The notes beneath the pieces are model-generated. The model ran no database searches. It was given only the letters and a program-made list of their open reading frames with translations, and was not told the origin of the DNA. A program made the translations under genes and the position numbers. Shown here in pieces: positions 25,681 to 36,358 of a DNA stretch of 64,000 nucleotides (position 1 is its first letter; each line of letters begins with the position of its first letter). Source of the DNA: Pseudomonas sp. BMS12 (lineage in GTDB: Bacteria; Pseudomonadota; Gammaproteobacteria; Pseudomonadales; Pseudomonadaceae); assembly GCF_001592875.1 (NCBI RefSeq), contig NZ_LSOF01000018.1:1-64000 (forward strand), in the 5' to 3' direction.

Positions 25681-26112
25681 GTGGTGGATCGAAGCGAGAT
25701 TATGCGGTCGGTCAGGCGAGAGCACACAACTCCCGAACTCGTAGTTCGACGCTCGCTACATCGCCTGGGTTTTCGTTTCCGACTGCATCGCAAGGATCTT
25801 CCAGGTTCGCCCGATATAGTCTTACCACGATTTCGAACTGTTATCTTCGTGCACGGCTGCTTCTGGCACCGGCATCCAGGATGCCGATACACGACGACAC
25901 CTCAATCTCGGCAGAACTATTGGTTGCCGAAATTCATGGCCAATGTCGAGCGGGATCAGCGAAGTGTCGACTCGCTTCGGGAGTCAGGCTGGAGAGTCGT
26001 AATCGTGTGGGCGTGCGAAACCAAACTGGTGGACGAGCTTGACCAGCTTTTGCTGCATTCGTTCAGGCTTGATGAGCCTGTTCAACATGCTGGCGTAAAC
26101 TCTCTCCGATGA
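25681..26112 (+). CDS. vsr: Vsr-type very-short-patch repair endonuclease
   Basis: 143 residues, starting at GTG 25681 (or the adjacent GTG 25684) after GAGAGGTGAG. Hallmarks: 'SPDIVLPRFRTVIFVHGCFWHRHPGC' region with the catalytic aspartate, and 'NYWLPKFMANVERDQR'. Vsr nicks 5' to T in T:G mismatches that arise when 5-methylcytosine deaminates. The 3' end overlaps the convergent methyltransferase gene by 50 bp; in E. coli, vsr and dcm also overlap but run in the same direction. It sits 8 bp after drmC, so it is transcribed as the last gene of the DISARM operon. Presence with a C5 methylase strongly suggests function on that enzyme's sites. Confidence 0.88.
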   Translation: MVDRSEIMRSVRREHTTPELVVRRSLHRLGFRFRLHRKDLPGSPDIVLPRFRTVIFVHGCFWHRHPGCRYTTTPQSRQNYWLPKFMANVERDQRSVDSLRESGWRVVIVWACETKLVDELDQLLLHSFRLDEPVQHAGVNSLR

Positions 26113-27109
26113 CTTCTCCCAAGCGAACCGGGACGGCGTTTCCGATCATTCGTCCAATAGTGCGAAAGTTTATTTTTTCAGTAGGCATGAACTCATAGTC
26201 CAGGGGAAAGGATTGCAGGATCGCGGCCTCACGAAGAGAGATAGCCCGATTCTGATCCGGGTGTCCGAATCTCCCGTTCCCGAAGCCGTAGCATAGAGTG
26301 GTCATGGTTGGAGCTGGTTCCTCCCAGCGCATACGTCCGTAGACACTTGGATAGGTTCTACCGCTCGACTTTCGATGACAATCCGCTACCAGATGTTCTG
26401 GCCAGTCTCTCCAGGTGCCGCCTGGCTTCGAGTGAATGATGCGTTTCAGGTTGAGGTGAGATAGCGCCGCAGCTCGATGAAGAGGGTCAAGCGTGTGGCA
26501 TTCACCGGCCGAGATCTTGGGTAGGTGGCCGATTGCATCCTGGACCTTCACAGGTTCGCCTAGATGGGTCTTTTGGATGAGGTTCACATCACCCAATCGT
26601 GAGGCCAGTAGCACATGGCGTTTTCGGTGTTGGGGAAGGCCGTACTCAATGCAAGTGACTTTACCAGCCCATACTCTGTAGTCGAGCGCTTCGAGCGCTG
26701 CTACGAAGTCATGGTAGACCTCATGCTTGGTCACATCCGGCACGTTTTCCATTGTGACCAGTTCTGGTTTGATACCCTCAATCAGCCTTTTGAAGGCGTA
26801 GAGCAAAGGCCACTTACGATCGCTGCGAGTGTCACGCCCTTGGTTGTAGCTAGAAAAGGGTTGGCATGGTGCGCAACCAGCTAATAGCTTGATGGACCCC
26901 GATCTGTACCAAGAGGAGACCTCCTCGACTGACAAATCTTCGACGCTTTTGCATACGAAGCTGGCACCATTGTTCTTCTCGTAGGCATAGCGGCAATTTT
27001 CGTCTATATCGTAGCCGGCATGGACGCTCAGGCCTGCTTGTCGAAGCCCTGCGGTTAGGCCTCCAACACCACAGAAAAGATCCACTACATCAATGCGGGG
27101 TAAGGTCAT
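26063..27109 (-). CDS. DNA cytosine-C5 methyltransferase (Dcm-like)
   Basis: 348 residues with the C5-methylase motifs in order: 'DLFCGVGGL' (I), 'GCAPCQPFS' (IV, catalytic Cys), 'ENV' (VI), 'QHRKRH' (VIII) and 'IGNAVP' (X). A variable target-recognition stretch lies at roughly 195-270. It is the only gene of the block on the minus strand. Class 2 DISARM uses a C5 methylase (DrmMII) while class 1 uses DrmMI; here both kinds are present, so it could be a DISARM-linked second modification enzyme or an independent Dcm/Vsr module. Target sequence cannot be read from the gene. Confidence 0.9.
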   Translation of the reverse strand: MTLPRIDVVDLFCGVGGLTAGLRQAGLSVHAGYDIDENCRYAYEKNNGASFVCKSVEDLSVEEVSSWYRSGSIKLLAGCAPCQPFSSYNQGRDTRSDRKWPLLYAFKRLIEGIKPELVTMENVPDVTKHEVYHDFVAALEALDYRVWAGKVTCIEYGLPQHRKRHVLLASRLGDVNLIQKTHLGEPVKVQDAIGHLPKISAGECHTLDPLHRAAALSHLNLKRIIHSKPGGTWRDWPEHLVADCHRKSSGRTYPSVYGRMRWEEPAPTMTTLCYGFGNGRFGHPDQNRAISLREAAILQSFPLDYEFMPTEKINFRTIGRMIGNAVPVRLGEVIGESLRQHVEQAHQA

Positions 27110-27212
27110 GAGCTTTATTCGGCATCCGAGTTTGGGCGCGAATGGTAGAGATTAATGCAGTTCAAGTCGAACTAGCTGAGCGCTAATGAGGTTGTTTCGA
27201 TTCAACTCACTT

Positions 27213-27242
27213 AAAGGGACTGCCCTGTGGCAGCCCCTTTTT
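27213..27242. terminator. Bidirectional hairpin terminator at the island/core junction
   Basis: AAAGGGACTGCC and GGCAGCCCCTTT pair around a CTGT loop with one mismatch. T5 follows on the plus strand and TTT on the minus strand. It lies 65 bp downstream of the nrdB stop and would end nrdB transcripts and block read-through from the island side. No att-type tRNA end was found beside it. Confidence 0.75.
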
Positions 27243-27306
27243 GGTGCATCCGTTTCACGCTTAGTGAGAAACTTTCACGGTCTAGCGATTTTGAGCGGCC
27301 TTATTT

Positions 27307-28551
27307 TTAATCCCAGCTCAGAGCACCACCAGTCTGATACTCAATCACACGCGTCTCGAAGAAGTTCTTCTCCTTCTTCAGGTCCATGATCTCGCTCATC
27401 CACGGGAACGGGTTGGTCGCGCCCGGGTACTCTTCTTTCAGGCCGATCTGCGTCAGACGACGGTTGGCGATGAACTTCAGGTAGTCCTCCATCATCGCCG
27501 CGTTCATGCCCAGCACGCCGCGCGGCATGGTGTCACGCGCGTATTCGATCTCCAGCTGGGTGCCCTGCAGGATCATCTGGGTCGCTTCGTCCTTCATCTG
27601 GGCGTCCCACAGATGCGGGTTCTCGATCTTGATCTGGTTGATCACGTCGATACCGAAGTTCAGGTGCATGGACTCGTCGCGCAGGATGTACTGGAACTGT
27701 TCGGCGGTGCCGGTCATCTTGTTGCGGCGGCCCATGGAGAGGATCTGGGTGAAGCCGCAGTAGAAGAAGATGCCTTCCAGTACGCAGTAGTAGGCGATCA
27801 GGTTGCGCAGGAACTGGCGGTCGGTCTCCGGGGTGCCGGTCTGGAACTGCGGGTCGGAGATCGAGCGGGTGTACTTCAGGCCCCAAGAGGCTTTCTTCGC
27901 GACCGAAGGAATCTCGTGGTACATGTTGAAGATCTCGCCTTCATCCATGCCCAGCGACTCGATGCAGTACTGGTAGGCGTGGGTGTGGATCGCTTCCTCG
28001 AAGGCCTGGCGCAGGATGTACTGGCGGCACTCGGGGTTGGTGATCAGGCGGTACACGGCCAGCACCAGGTTGTTGGCAACCAGGCTGTCGGCGGTGGAGA
28101 AGAAGCCGAGGTTGCGCATGACGATGCGGCGCTCGTCCTCGGACAGGCCGTCCTTGCTCTTCCACAGGGCAATGTCGGCGTTCATGTTCACTTCCTGCGG
28201 CATCCAGTGGTTGGCGCAACCATCCAGATACTTCTGCCAGGCCCAGTCGTACTTGAAGGGTACGAGCTGGTTGAGGTCGGCGCGGGCGTTGATCATCTGC
28301 TTGTCGCCGACGTGGACGCGGGCGCTGGCGCCTTCCAGGTCGTCGAGGCCTTCCTGGATGTCCAGGTCGTTCAGCGCCTTCTTGGCGCGGGCGATGGCGT
28401 CGGAGTCGTTGGCATCGACGGCGCGGGCCTGCTCGACGGAGCCGGCGGCTTCGTCGTCGAGCTTGTCGGCCGCGGCGGCCACGACGGCAGCGGCAGGCTT
28501 GGCAGCCGCTTCGGTGGTGTCTTCCTTATCGAATTCGTCCCAGCTGAGCAT
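27307..28551 (-). CDS. nrdB: Class Ia ribonucleotide reductase small (beta) subunit
   Basis: 414 residues from the ATG at 28551 ('[12 protein letters not shown]'), preceded by AGGAG; eight upstream codons of the frame were excluded because known Pseudomonas NrdB starts at this Met. Di-iron ligands are in '[12 protein letters not shown]' and '[10 protein letters not shown]', and the radical Tyr region is between them. With NrdA it reduces ribonucleoside diphosphates to deoxyribonucleotides under aerobic growth. The N-terminal 100 residues are a variable acidic extension typical of Pseudomonas NrdB. It lies about 350 bp after nrdA and is probably part of the same operon. Confidence 0.96.
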   Translation of the reverse strand: MLSWDEFDKEDTTEAAAKPAAAVVAAAADKLDDEAAGSVEQARAVDANDSDAIARAKKALNDLDIQEGLDDLEGASARVHVGDKQMINARADLNQLVPFKYDWAWQKYLDGCANHWMPQEVNMNADIALWKSKDGLSEDERRIVMRNLGFFSTADSLVANNLVLAVYRLITNPECRQYILRQAFEEAIHTHAYQYCIESLGMDEGEIFNMYHEIPSVAKKASWGLKYTRSISDPQFQTGTPETDRQFLRNLIAYYCVLEGIFFYCGFTQILSMGRRNKMTGTAEQFQYILRDESMHLNFGIDVINQIKIENPHLWDAQMKDEATQMILQGTQLEIEYARDTMPRGVLGMNAAMMEDYLKFIANRRLTQIGLKEEYPGATNPFPWMSEIMDLKKEKNFFETRVIEYQTGGALSWD

Positions 28552-28901
28552 GGTGGTCTCCTGCTTGGTTCTCATGGCCGCAATTGGGCGACCTGTATGA
28601 ATGTCCAGTAATTCTGATTATGTTCCGTTGCGATCTGCACGCAAGGGTTAAACCCTGCCACCCGTCGGTGGCACCCAGGCCCGCAAGGCGGGCGAGGGGA
28701 GATGTTCTTGGGGGCTGTGCCCCGGACCCGAAGGGAAGCCGAGTTGCTTTCAGCTTTTACTGTTGGCAACTCGGTGCGAGCGGTTTGCAGAGCGAGGCAG
28801 CGCTAGGCGCCCGGTAGGGTGGAGCCCCTGAGCGTGCTGTAGCACGTGATGGGGGCCGCCCTGCCGGGCAACAACGCGAGGTCCGCTCTGCGGGCCGCGA
28901 C
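28552..28901. other. Long nrdA-nrdB spacer with several hairpins
   Basis: No coding frame is convincing here. It holds GCCACC-CGTC-GGTGGC (28659-28674), GCCCGC-AAG-GCGGGC (28680-28694) and a nested 61-nt structure at 28809-28869 (listed separately). An spacer of this size inside nrdAB could hold processing or attenuation signals that set the NrdA:NrdB ratio, or a REP-like insertion. Confidence 0.4.
28809..28869. repeat. Nested 61-nt hairpin in the nrdAB spacer
   Basis: The outer arms GCCCGGTAGGG and CCCTGCCGGGC pair with one mismatch. Inside are GCCCC/GGGGC and an apical GTGCT-GT-AGCAC. It starts 33 bp past the nrdA stop in the direction of transcription. It lacks a T-run, so RNA stabilisation or a REP-like element is more likely than simple termination. 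Confidence 0.5.
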
Positions 28902-31781
<2,880 letters not shown>

Positions 31782-32007
31782 GGGGGTCTCCCGTCTCCAT
31801 TTATTAGTAGGGCATCGATTGGCGGGGAGTGTTCCGCCAGACCAACGGCCACAGCTTTATTACGAATTACGTTTCAAACCAGCCACGCCGCTGGAACCTC
31901 CGGGAAGGTCAGGCGTGCGTGTACTACTTGCTACAACAAGGCAGGGTGCGCGGACTCAAGCGCCTCCATGGCCCAAGTCAAACATCACGGCCTATGCAAA
32001 ACCGTGA

Positions 32008-32023
32008 CCACAATACCTAGTGG
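32008..32023 (-). promoter_or_regulatory. NrdR-box-like palindrome 1
   Basis: Minus-strand CCACTAGGTATTGTGG fits the NrdR consensus CACwATATnTwGTG with two central mismatches. It lies about 230 bp upstream of the nrdA start. Confidence 0.5.
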
Positions 32024-32200
32024 TGTGCTCCATCTGGAGCTACAACCGCTATCGCCCGGGCAGACAACCATTACGGCCCTGGTGCGAGGCTCGGCGGATG
32101 AGGCCGGGCCGGTGTGAAACAGGTTGCGACTCACCGGGGGCGGCCAACGAAAGGGCCATCTCGACATTCATTCTTCTAGTGTCCGGTGGTCTGGCCTAAA

Positions 32201-32216
32201 CCCAACATGTAGTGGG
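32201..32216 (-). promoter_or_regulatory. NrdR-box-like palindrome 2
   Basis: Minus-strand CCCACTACATGTTGGG shares the CACT-A-AT-G-TT core with box 3 but has GGG instead of GTG at the end. NrdR represses ribonucleotide reductase operons when dATP is plentiful (family knowledge). Confidence 0.5.
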
Positions 32217-32284
32217 TTGGCGCTGTGGGGATACAAGATAATGCGCTGTTGGGGGCAATGCAAGGTGACTTGCCGGGTATAACC

Positions 32285-32293
32285 TGTGGATAA
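32285..32293 (-). promoter_or_regulatory. Perfect DnaA box upstream of nrdA
   Basis: TGTGGATAA on the plus strand is the complement of the consensus TTATCCACA. DnaA boxes control nrdAB in E. coli, linking dNTP supply to replication; the same is inferred here. Confidence 0.55.
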
Positions 32294-32421
32294 ATTGTGG
32301 GTGGATTGTGGGTGAAATGGCTGAAGCCGGCGCAGGCTGCGTGATTGCTGGCTTATACCGTTCGTCGCCGTTCGCTGGCGGCGTCCGAGGCGGAAAATGC
32401 CTGGGTCGCTTATGGCCATAG

Positions 32422-32437
32422 CCACAACATATAGTGG
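32422..32437 (-). promoter_or_regulatory. NrdR-box-like palindrome 3 (best match)
   Basis: Minus-strand CCACTATATGTTGTGG matches the NrdR consensus CACwATATnTwGTG throughout. It is about 100 bp before the response-regulator start and about 640 bp from nrdA, so it may affect either promoter. The three boxes are roughly 190-220 bp apart, not the about 31 bp of classic NrdR pairs. Confidence 0.55.
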
Positions 32438-32536
32438 TTGGCCTGTCCAGTGGAATGAGCTGTGCAACCGGGGTTCGATTGCTAGAATGCCGGGCTGGCT
32501 GAACGGCCGCGGCAGGCACAGTTGAAGGAGCCGAAG

Positions 32537-33256
32537 TTGGAACAAGAAGCGCAAATCCTGATTGTCGAAGACGATCAGCGACTGGCCGAACTGACCCGCG
32601 AATACCTGGAGAGCCATGGCCTGAAGGTGGCCATCGAATCGGATGGCGGCAGTGCCGTGGCGCGTATCCTGCGTGAGCAGCCGGACCTGGTGGTGCTCGA
32701 CCTGATGTTGCCGGGTGAGGATGGTCTGTCCATCTGCCGCAAGGTGCGTGGTCGTTACGAGGGGCCGATCCTGATGCTAACCGCGCGCACCGACGACATG
32801 GACGAGGTGCTCGGCCTGGAAATGGGCGCCGATGACTATGTGTGCAAGCCGGTGCGCCCGCGCGTGCTGCTGGCGCGCATCCGTGCCCTGTTGCGACGCA
32901 GCGAGGGTGCCGACGCACCGGTCGAGGGCCAGCAGCGTCGCCTGGAGTTCGGCCAGCTGGTGATCGACAGCGCCATGCGCGAGGCCTGGCTGCGTGGCGA
33001 AGGCATCGAGCTGACCAGCGCCGAGTTCGACCTGCTCTGGCTGCTGGCGGTCAACGCCGGGCGCATCCTCTCCCGCGAGGAAATCTTCACCGCCCTGCGC
33101 GGCATCGAGTACGACGGCCAGGACCGCTCCATCGACGTGCGCATCTCGCGCATCCGTCCGAAGATCGGCGACGACCCGATGCACCCGCGCCTGATCAAGA
33201 CCGTGCGCAGCAAGGGCTACCTGTTCGTCGCCGAGGCCGCTGCAGAGCTGCAATGA
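32537..33256 (+). CDS. OmpR/PhoB-family response regulator (RstA-like)
   Basis: 239 residues from a TTG at 32537, chosen because GAAGGAG (32524-32530) is ideally spaced and no ATG fits. The receiver domain (1-125) has the acidic pocket E11-D12-D13 and phospho-acceptor D55 in 'LVVLDLMLPGEDG', plus K104-type lysine in 'DDYVCKPVRPR'. The C-terminal winged helix (about 135-235) ends 'RSKGYLFVAEA'. Its stop overlaps the sensor kinase start by 4 bp. In P. aeruginosa the corresponding pair is also divergent from nrdAB. Likely regulon unknown; the RstAB label is by resemblance. Confidence 0.9.
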   Translation: MEQEAQILIVEDDQRLAELTREYLESHGLKVAIESDGGSAVARILREQPDLVVLDLMLPGEDGLSICRKVRGRYEGPILMLTARTDDMDEVLGLEMGADDYVCKPVRPRVLLARIRALLRRSEGADAPVEGQQRRLEFGQLVIDSAMREAWLRGEGIELTSAEFDLLWLLAVNAGRILSREEIFTALRGIEYDGQDRSIDVRISRIRPKIGDDPMHPRLIKTVRSKGYLFVAEAAAELQ

Positions 33257-34866
33257 ACACGATCTTCCTGCGTATCTACGGCGGCATCATTGCCGCGCTG
33301 GTGCTGGTCGCGCTGCTTGGCGTCGGCGCCCTGCAGCTGACCAACGAGGTGCGCAGCGACCAGTACCGCGAGAAGCTGGCGCGCGGCACCTTTCGCCTGA
33401 TGGCGGACAACCTGCAGCACATGGATCAACTCGATCGGCGCCGCGCCCTGATTACCTGGAGCCGCCTGCTTGGCGTGCCGCTGGAGCTGCAGGCCGTGGC
33501 AGGCCTGCCGCTGGATGGCCGTGCCCGTGGTCGCCTGCAGCGCGGCCAGGTGCTGGTCGAGCAGACCGGGCCACACGCGGCGCGGGTGTATGTGCAGATC
33601 CCCGACGAGCCTCAGGTGCTGACCACCGAGGTGGAGCAGATCAGCGAGCAACTGGCGCGGGCCACGGTATTCCTGCTGATGGACGAGCTGGTGCGCTACC
33701 CGATCGCCGAGCAGCCCCGGCGCCTGGCGGAGCTGAAGGAAGAGAAGCAGTTCGGTTTTTCCCTGCGCCTGGTGGTGCTGGAGAAGGTCGACCTGGACGA
33801 GGACCAGCAGCGCCGGGTGGACGAGGGTGACACCGTGCTGGCGCTGGGCAAGGAGGGCGACTCGATTCGCGTGATCGCCGGCATGGTCAGCACGCCCTGG
33901 GTGCTGGAGGTCGGCCCGATCCAGCAGATGAACCCTTATCCGACCGAGTTGCTGGTGTTGATCGGCGCCCTCGGTCTGAGCCTTACCGGGCTGATCCTCT
34001 ATCTGCTGGTGCGGCGCCTGGAGCGCCGCCTGCAGGGGCTGGAGGATGCTGCGGCGCACATTGCCGGCGGTCGTCTGGATGCCCGTGCACCGACCCTCGG
34101 CGCCGACTCGGTGGGGCGCCTGGCCACCACCTTCAACGCCATGGCCGAGCAGTTGCAACGCCTGCTCAACGTGCAGCGCGAGATGGTGCGAGCGGTGTCC
34201 CACGAATTGCGCACGCCGGTGGCGCGGCTGCGCTTCGGCCTGGAGATGATCGAGGATGCGCCGAGCGACGAGGCGCGGCGCAAGTACATGGACGGCATGG
34301 ATGGCGATATCCAGGAACTGGACAAGCTGGTCGACGAGATGCTGGTCTATGCCCGCCTGGAACAGGGATCGCCGGAGCTGAACTATCAGAAGATCGACCT
34401 CTGCGCGCTGGTCGATCAGGTGATTGGCGAGCTGGCGCCGCTGCGTGCGAGCATCCGTGTCGAGCGCGGCCCCTGCCAGGATGGACCACACGGCGAGGTG
34501 CTGGTCGAGGCGGAGCCGCGCTACCTGCATCGCGCCCTGCAGAATCTGCTGAGCAACGCCATGCGCCACGCCGAGTCGCGGGTGCGGCTGACCTATCAGA
34601 TCGGCCACAAGCGCTGCCGGGTGGATGTCGAGGATGACGGTCCCGGCGTGCCGGAGGATGCCTGGGAGCGTGTCTTCACGCCGTTCCTGCGTCTGGACGA
34701 CAGTCGCACCCGCGCCTCGGGCGGGCACGGCCTTGGCCTGTCCATCGTGCGGCGAATCATCTACTGGCACGCCGGTCGCGCCCATGTCGGGCGCAGTGCC
34801 GAGCTGGGCGGCGCGCGCTTCAGCCTGGTCTGGCCGCGTCGGCAGGCGGCGCAGACGCCGCGCTGA
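33253..34866 (+). CDS. Two-component sensor histidine kinase (RstB-like)
   Basis: 537 residues from the ATG at 33253; the frame is open far upstream but that part lies inside the regulator gene. There is an N-terminal membrane helix ('IIAALVLVALLGVGALQL'), a periplasmic region of about 190 residues, and a second helix ('LLVLIGALGLSLTGLILYLL', about 235-255). A HAMP domain follows, then the H-box 'AVSHELRTPVARLR' with H317, and a C-terminal HATPase with 'NLLSNAMRHAE', 'VEDDGPGVP' and 'GGHGLGLSIV'. Translationally coupled to the response regulator. The signal is unknown. Confidence 0.92.
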   Translation: MNTIFLRIYGGIIAALVLVALLGVGALQLTNEVRSDQYREKLARGTFRLMADNLQHMDQLDRRRALITWSRLLGVPLELQAVAGLPLDGRARGRLQRGQVLVEQTGPHAARVYVQIPDEPQVLTTEVEQISEQLARATVFLLMDELVRYPIAEQPRRLAELKEEKQFGFSLRLVVLEKVDLDEDQQRRVDEGDTVLALGKEGDSIRVIAGMVSTPWVLEVGPIQQMNPYPTELLVLIGALGLSLTGLILYLLVRRLERRLQGLEDAAAHIAGGRLDARAPTLGADSVGRLATTFNAMAEQLQRLLNVQREMVRAVSHELRTPVARLRFGLEMIEDAPSDEARRKYMDGMDGDIQELDKLVDEMLVYARLEQGSPELNYQKIDLCALVDQVIGELAPLRASIRVERGPCQDGPHGEVLVEAEPRYLHRALQNLLSNAMRHAESRVRLTYQIGHKRCRVDVEDDGPGVPEDAWERVFTPFLRLDDSRTRASGGHGLGLSIVRRIIYWHAGRAHVGRSAELGGARFSLVWPRRQAAQTPR

Positions 34867-34987
34867 AGCTAGCGTCACGACCGTTCGGCGTGCTTCATCA
34901 AATTGTCATCGAACTGTGGCAGCGGCCGCGAACAAACATCCGCAGACTCGCGCTTGACTGGGGTTCTGCGTTTTAGGTGTTTGCGTA

Positions 34988-36010
34988 ATGCGTGCTTTCT
35001 TATTGCTGGCCGCACTCTTGTGTGGCCTGCCTTCCTTTGCGGCTTCCCGCTGCGATATCCAGGTGCCGACCGCCATGGCGACGGTGGGGGAGGTGCGTCT
35101 GGCCTACCAGAGCATCGGCCGTGCCAGCGACCCGGCGTTGCTGCTGGTGATGGGCCTTGGCGGGCAGTTGATCCACTGGCCGGACGAAGTGGTGGCGAGC
35201 CTGTGTCAGCAGGGTTTTCGGGTGATCCGCTTCGACAACCGCGATGTCGGCCTGTCCGTCTGGCGCGATGAGGCACCGACCGTGAGCCTGACCTACGAGC
35301 TGCTGCGTTATCGCCTGGGCCTGGCTGTGGAGGCGCCCTACGGCCTGCGCGACATGGCGCGTGATGCGCTGGGGCTGATGGACGCCCTCGGCATTCAGCG
35401 CTTTCATGTGCTGGGCGCCAGCATGGGCGGGATGATCGCCCAGCACCTGGCCGACCTGGCACCGCAACGCGTGGAGAGCCTGACCCTGCTGATGACCAGC
35501 TCCAGTGCGCCGGGCCTGCCGGCGCCCGATGCACGATTGCTGGCGCAGTTGGCGCGCCGTGAGGCGCCTGATCGTGAGGCTGCCATCGAGCAGCAGGCCG
35601 ACCTGCTCATGGCCCTGGGCAGCCCGCGTCAGGGCAGTGACCGTGCGCAGCTGTTGCTGGAGGCCGCGCACAGCTATGACCGCGCCTACAACCCGGCAGG
35701 TGTGCAGCGGCAGATTCTCGCCATTCTCGCCGAGCCGAGCCGGGTGCCGTTGCTCAACCGCCTGCGCGTGCCGACCCTGGTGGTGCATGGCACCGCCGAC
35801 CCTTTACTGCCGGCGATGCACGGCGTGCATGTGGCCGCGCATATAAAGGGGAGCGAGCTACGGCTGATTCCCGGCCTGGCCCATCGCTTCCAGGCGGCGT
35901 TCAAGGAGCCCCTGCTGGCGGCCGTGCTGCCGTACCTGCGCGACCAGCGGATGCGGGATGCACAGCTGGCCCAGAGCGCTGATGTGCAGGACGTGCGTTC
36001 GCGTCTGTAG
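34988..36010 (+). CDS. Exported alpha/beta-hydrolase
   Basis: 340 residues with a signal peptide (MRAFLLLAALLCGLPSFAAS). The alpha/beta-hydrolase core shows the oxyanion region 'LLVMGLGGQ', 'RFDNRDVGLS', the nucleophile elbow 'GASMGG', an acid in 'VHGTADPLLP' and the catalytic His in 'GLAHRF'. The relation to aclacinomycin-methylesterase/chloroperoxidase-like hydrolases is by motif only; the substrate is unknown. A weak pho-box-like sequence, TTGTCAT-CGAA-CTGTGGC, lies at 34903-34920, raising possible phosphate control (low confidence). It follows the sensor kinase after 121 bp and may have its own promoter. Confidence 0.85.
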   Translation: MRAFLLLAALLCGLPSFAASRCDIQVPTAMATVGEVRLAYQSIGRASDPALLLVMGLGGQLIHWPDEVVASLCQQGFRVIRFDNRDVGLSVWRDEAPTVSLTYELLRYRLGLAVEAPYGLRDMARDALGLMDALGIQRFHVLGASMGGMIAQHLADLAPQRVESLTLLMTSSSAPGLPAPDARLLAQLARREAPDREAAIEQQADLLMALGSPRQGSDRAQLLLEAAHSYDRAYNPAGVQRQILAILAEPSRVPLLNRLRVPTLVVHGTADPLLPAMHGVHVAAHIKGSELRLIPGLAHRFQAAFKEPLLAAVLPYLRDQRMRDAQLAQSADVQDVRSRL

Positions 36011-36312
36011 CCGCGACCAGTTGCTTATCGAGTTGGCGAGTGATCGCGGCTGAAGCGGGATGCCGCCCAGTCGCTCCCACAAAAGCAGGTCTGCGCACGG
36101 TATGGATCTCAGGAGCGCCTCGTCTGTGGGAGCGGCTTTAGCCGCGATAAAGGCAGCCCGAAGCCACTCTGGGCCCCACCCGCTCTTACAAAATGCAGCA
36201 GCACGCAACTAGGTGTCGGCCGCGCTCAGTGCCCGTAGGAGGGGCCTTGGCCGCGACGCTTCTGCGCGCCATGAGTCGCGGCCAAGGCGGATGGCCGCCA
36301 CGCTCCTCCTCC
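36005..36312. repeat. Cluster of Pseudomonas REP elements filling the gap before glpD
   Basis: Several copies in both orientations: TGTGGGAGCGGCTTTAGCCG (36125-36144), a reverse copy spanning about 36042-36081 (ATCGCGGCTG ... TCGCTCCCACA), GTAGGAGGGGCCTTGGCCGC (36235-36254) and its reverse partner (about 36275-36312). The 348-bp gap between the convergent hydrolase and glpD genes holds nothing else. REP elements act as mRNA stabilisers, gyrase/IHF sites or IS targets. Confidence 0.75.
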
Positions 36313-36358
36313 GAAGCACGAGCAGTTTGGGTGTCGACTGTGGCTCTGTGGGCGTGCT

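Larger units (their letters stand above)
31782..32536. promoter_or_regulatory. Control region between divergent nrdA and response-regulator genes
   Basis: About 750 bp with no supported gene. It contains three NrdR-like palindromes and one perfect DnaA box (each listed), plus a run of G-rich sequence near 32,290-32,320. The response-regulator end has GAAGGAG before a TTG start. Individual -10/-35 elements were not assigned. Confidence 0.55.

Noticed and set aside
8023-27109. BREX system
   Set aside because: The WYL regulator and large methylase suggested it, but there is no PglZ, BrxC or BrxL; DrmA/B/C/D fit DISARM.
27160-27172. tRNA T-arm-like GTTCAAGTCGAAC near the island edge
   Set aside because: No flanking stem or CCA end consistent with a tRNA; probably chance.
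33217-34878. 553-codon minus-strand frame opposite the sensor kinase
   Set aside because: Antisense shadow; Gln/His-rich with no domain.
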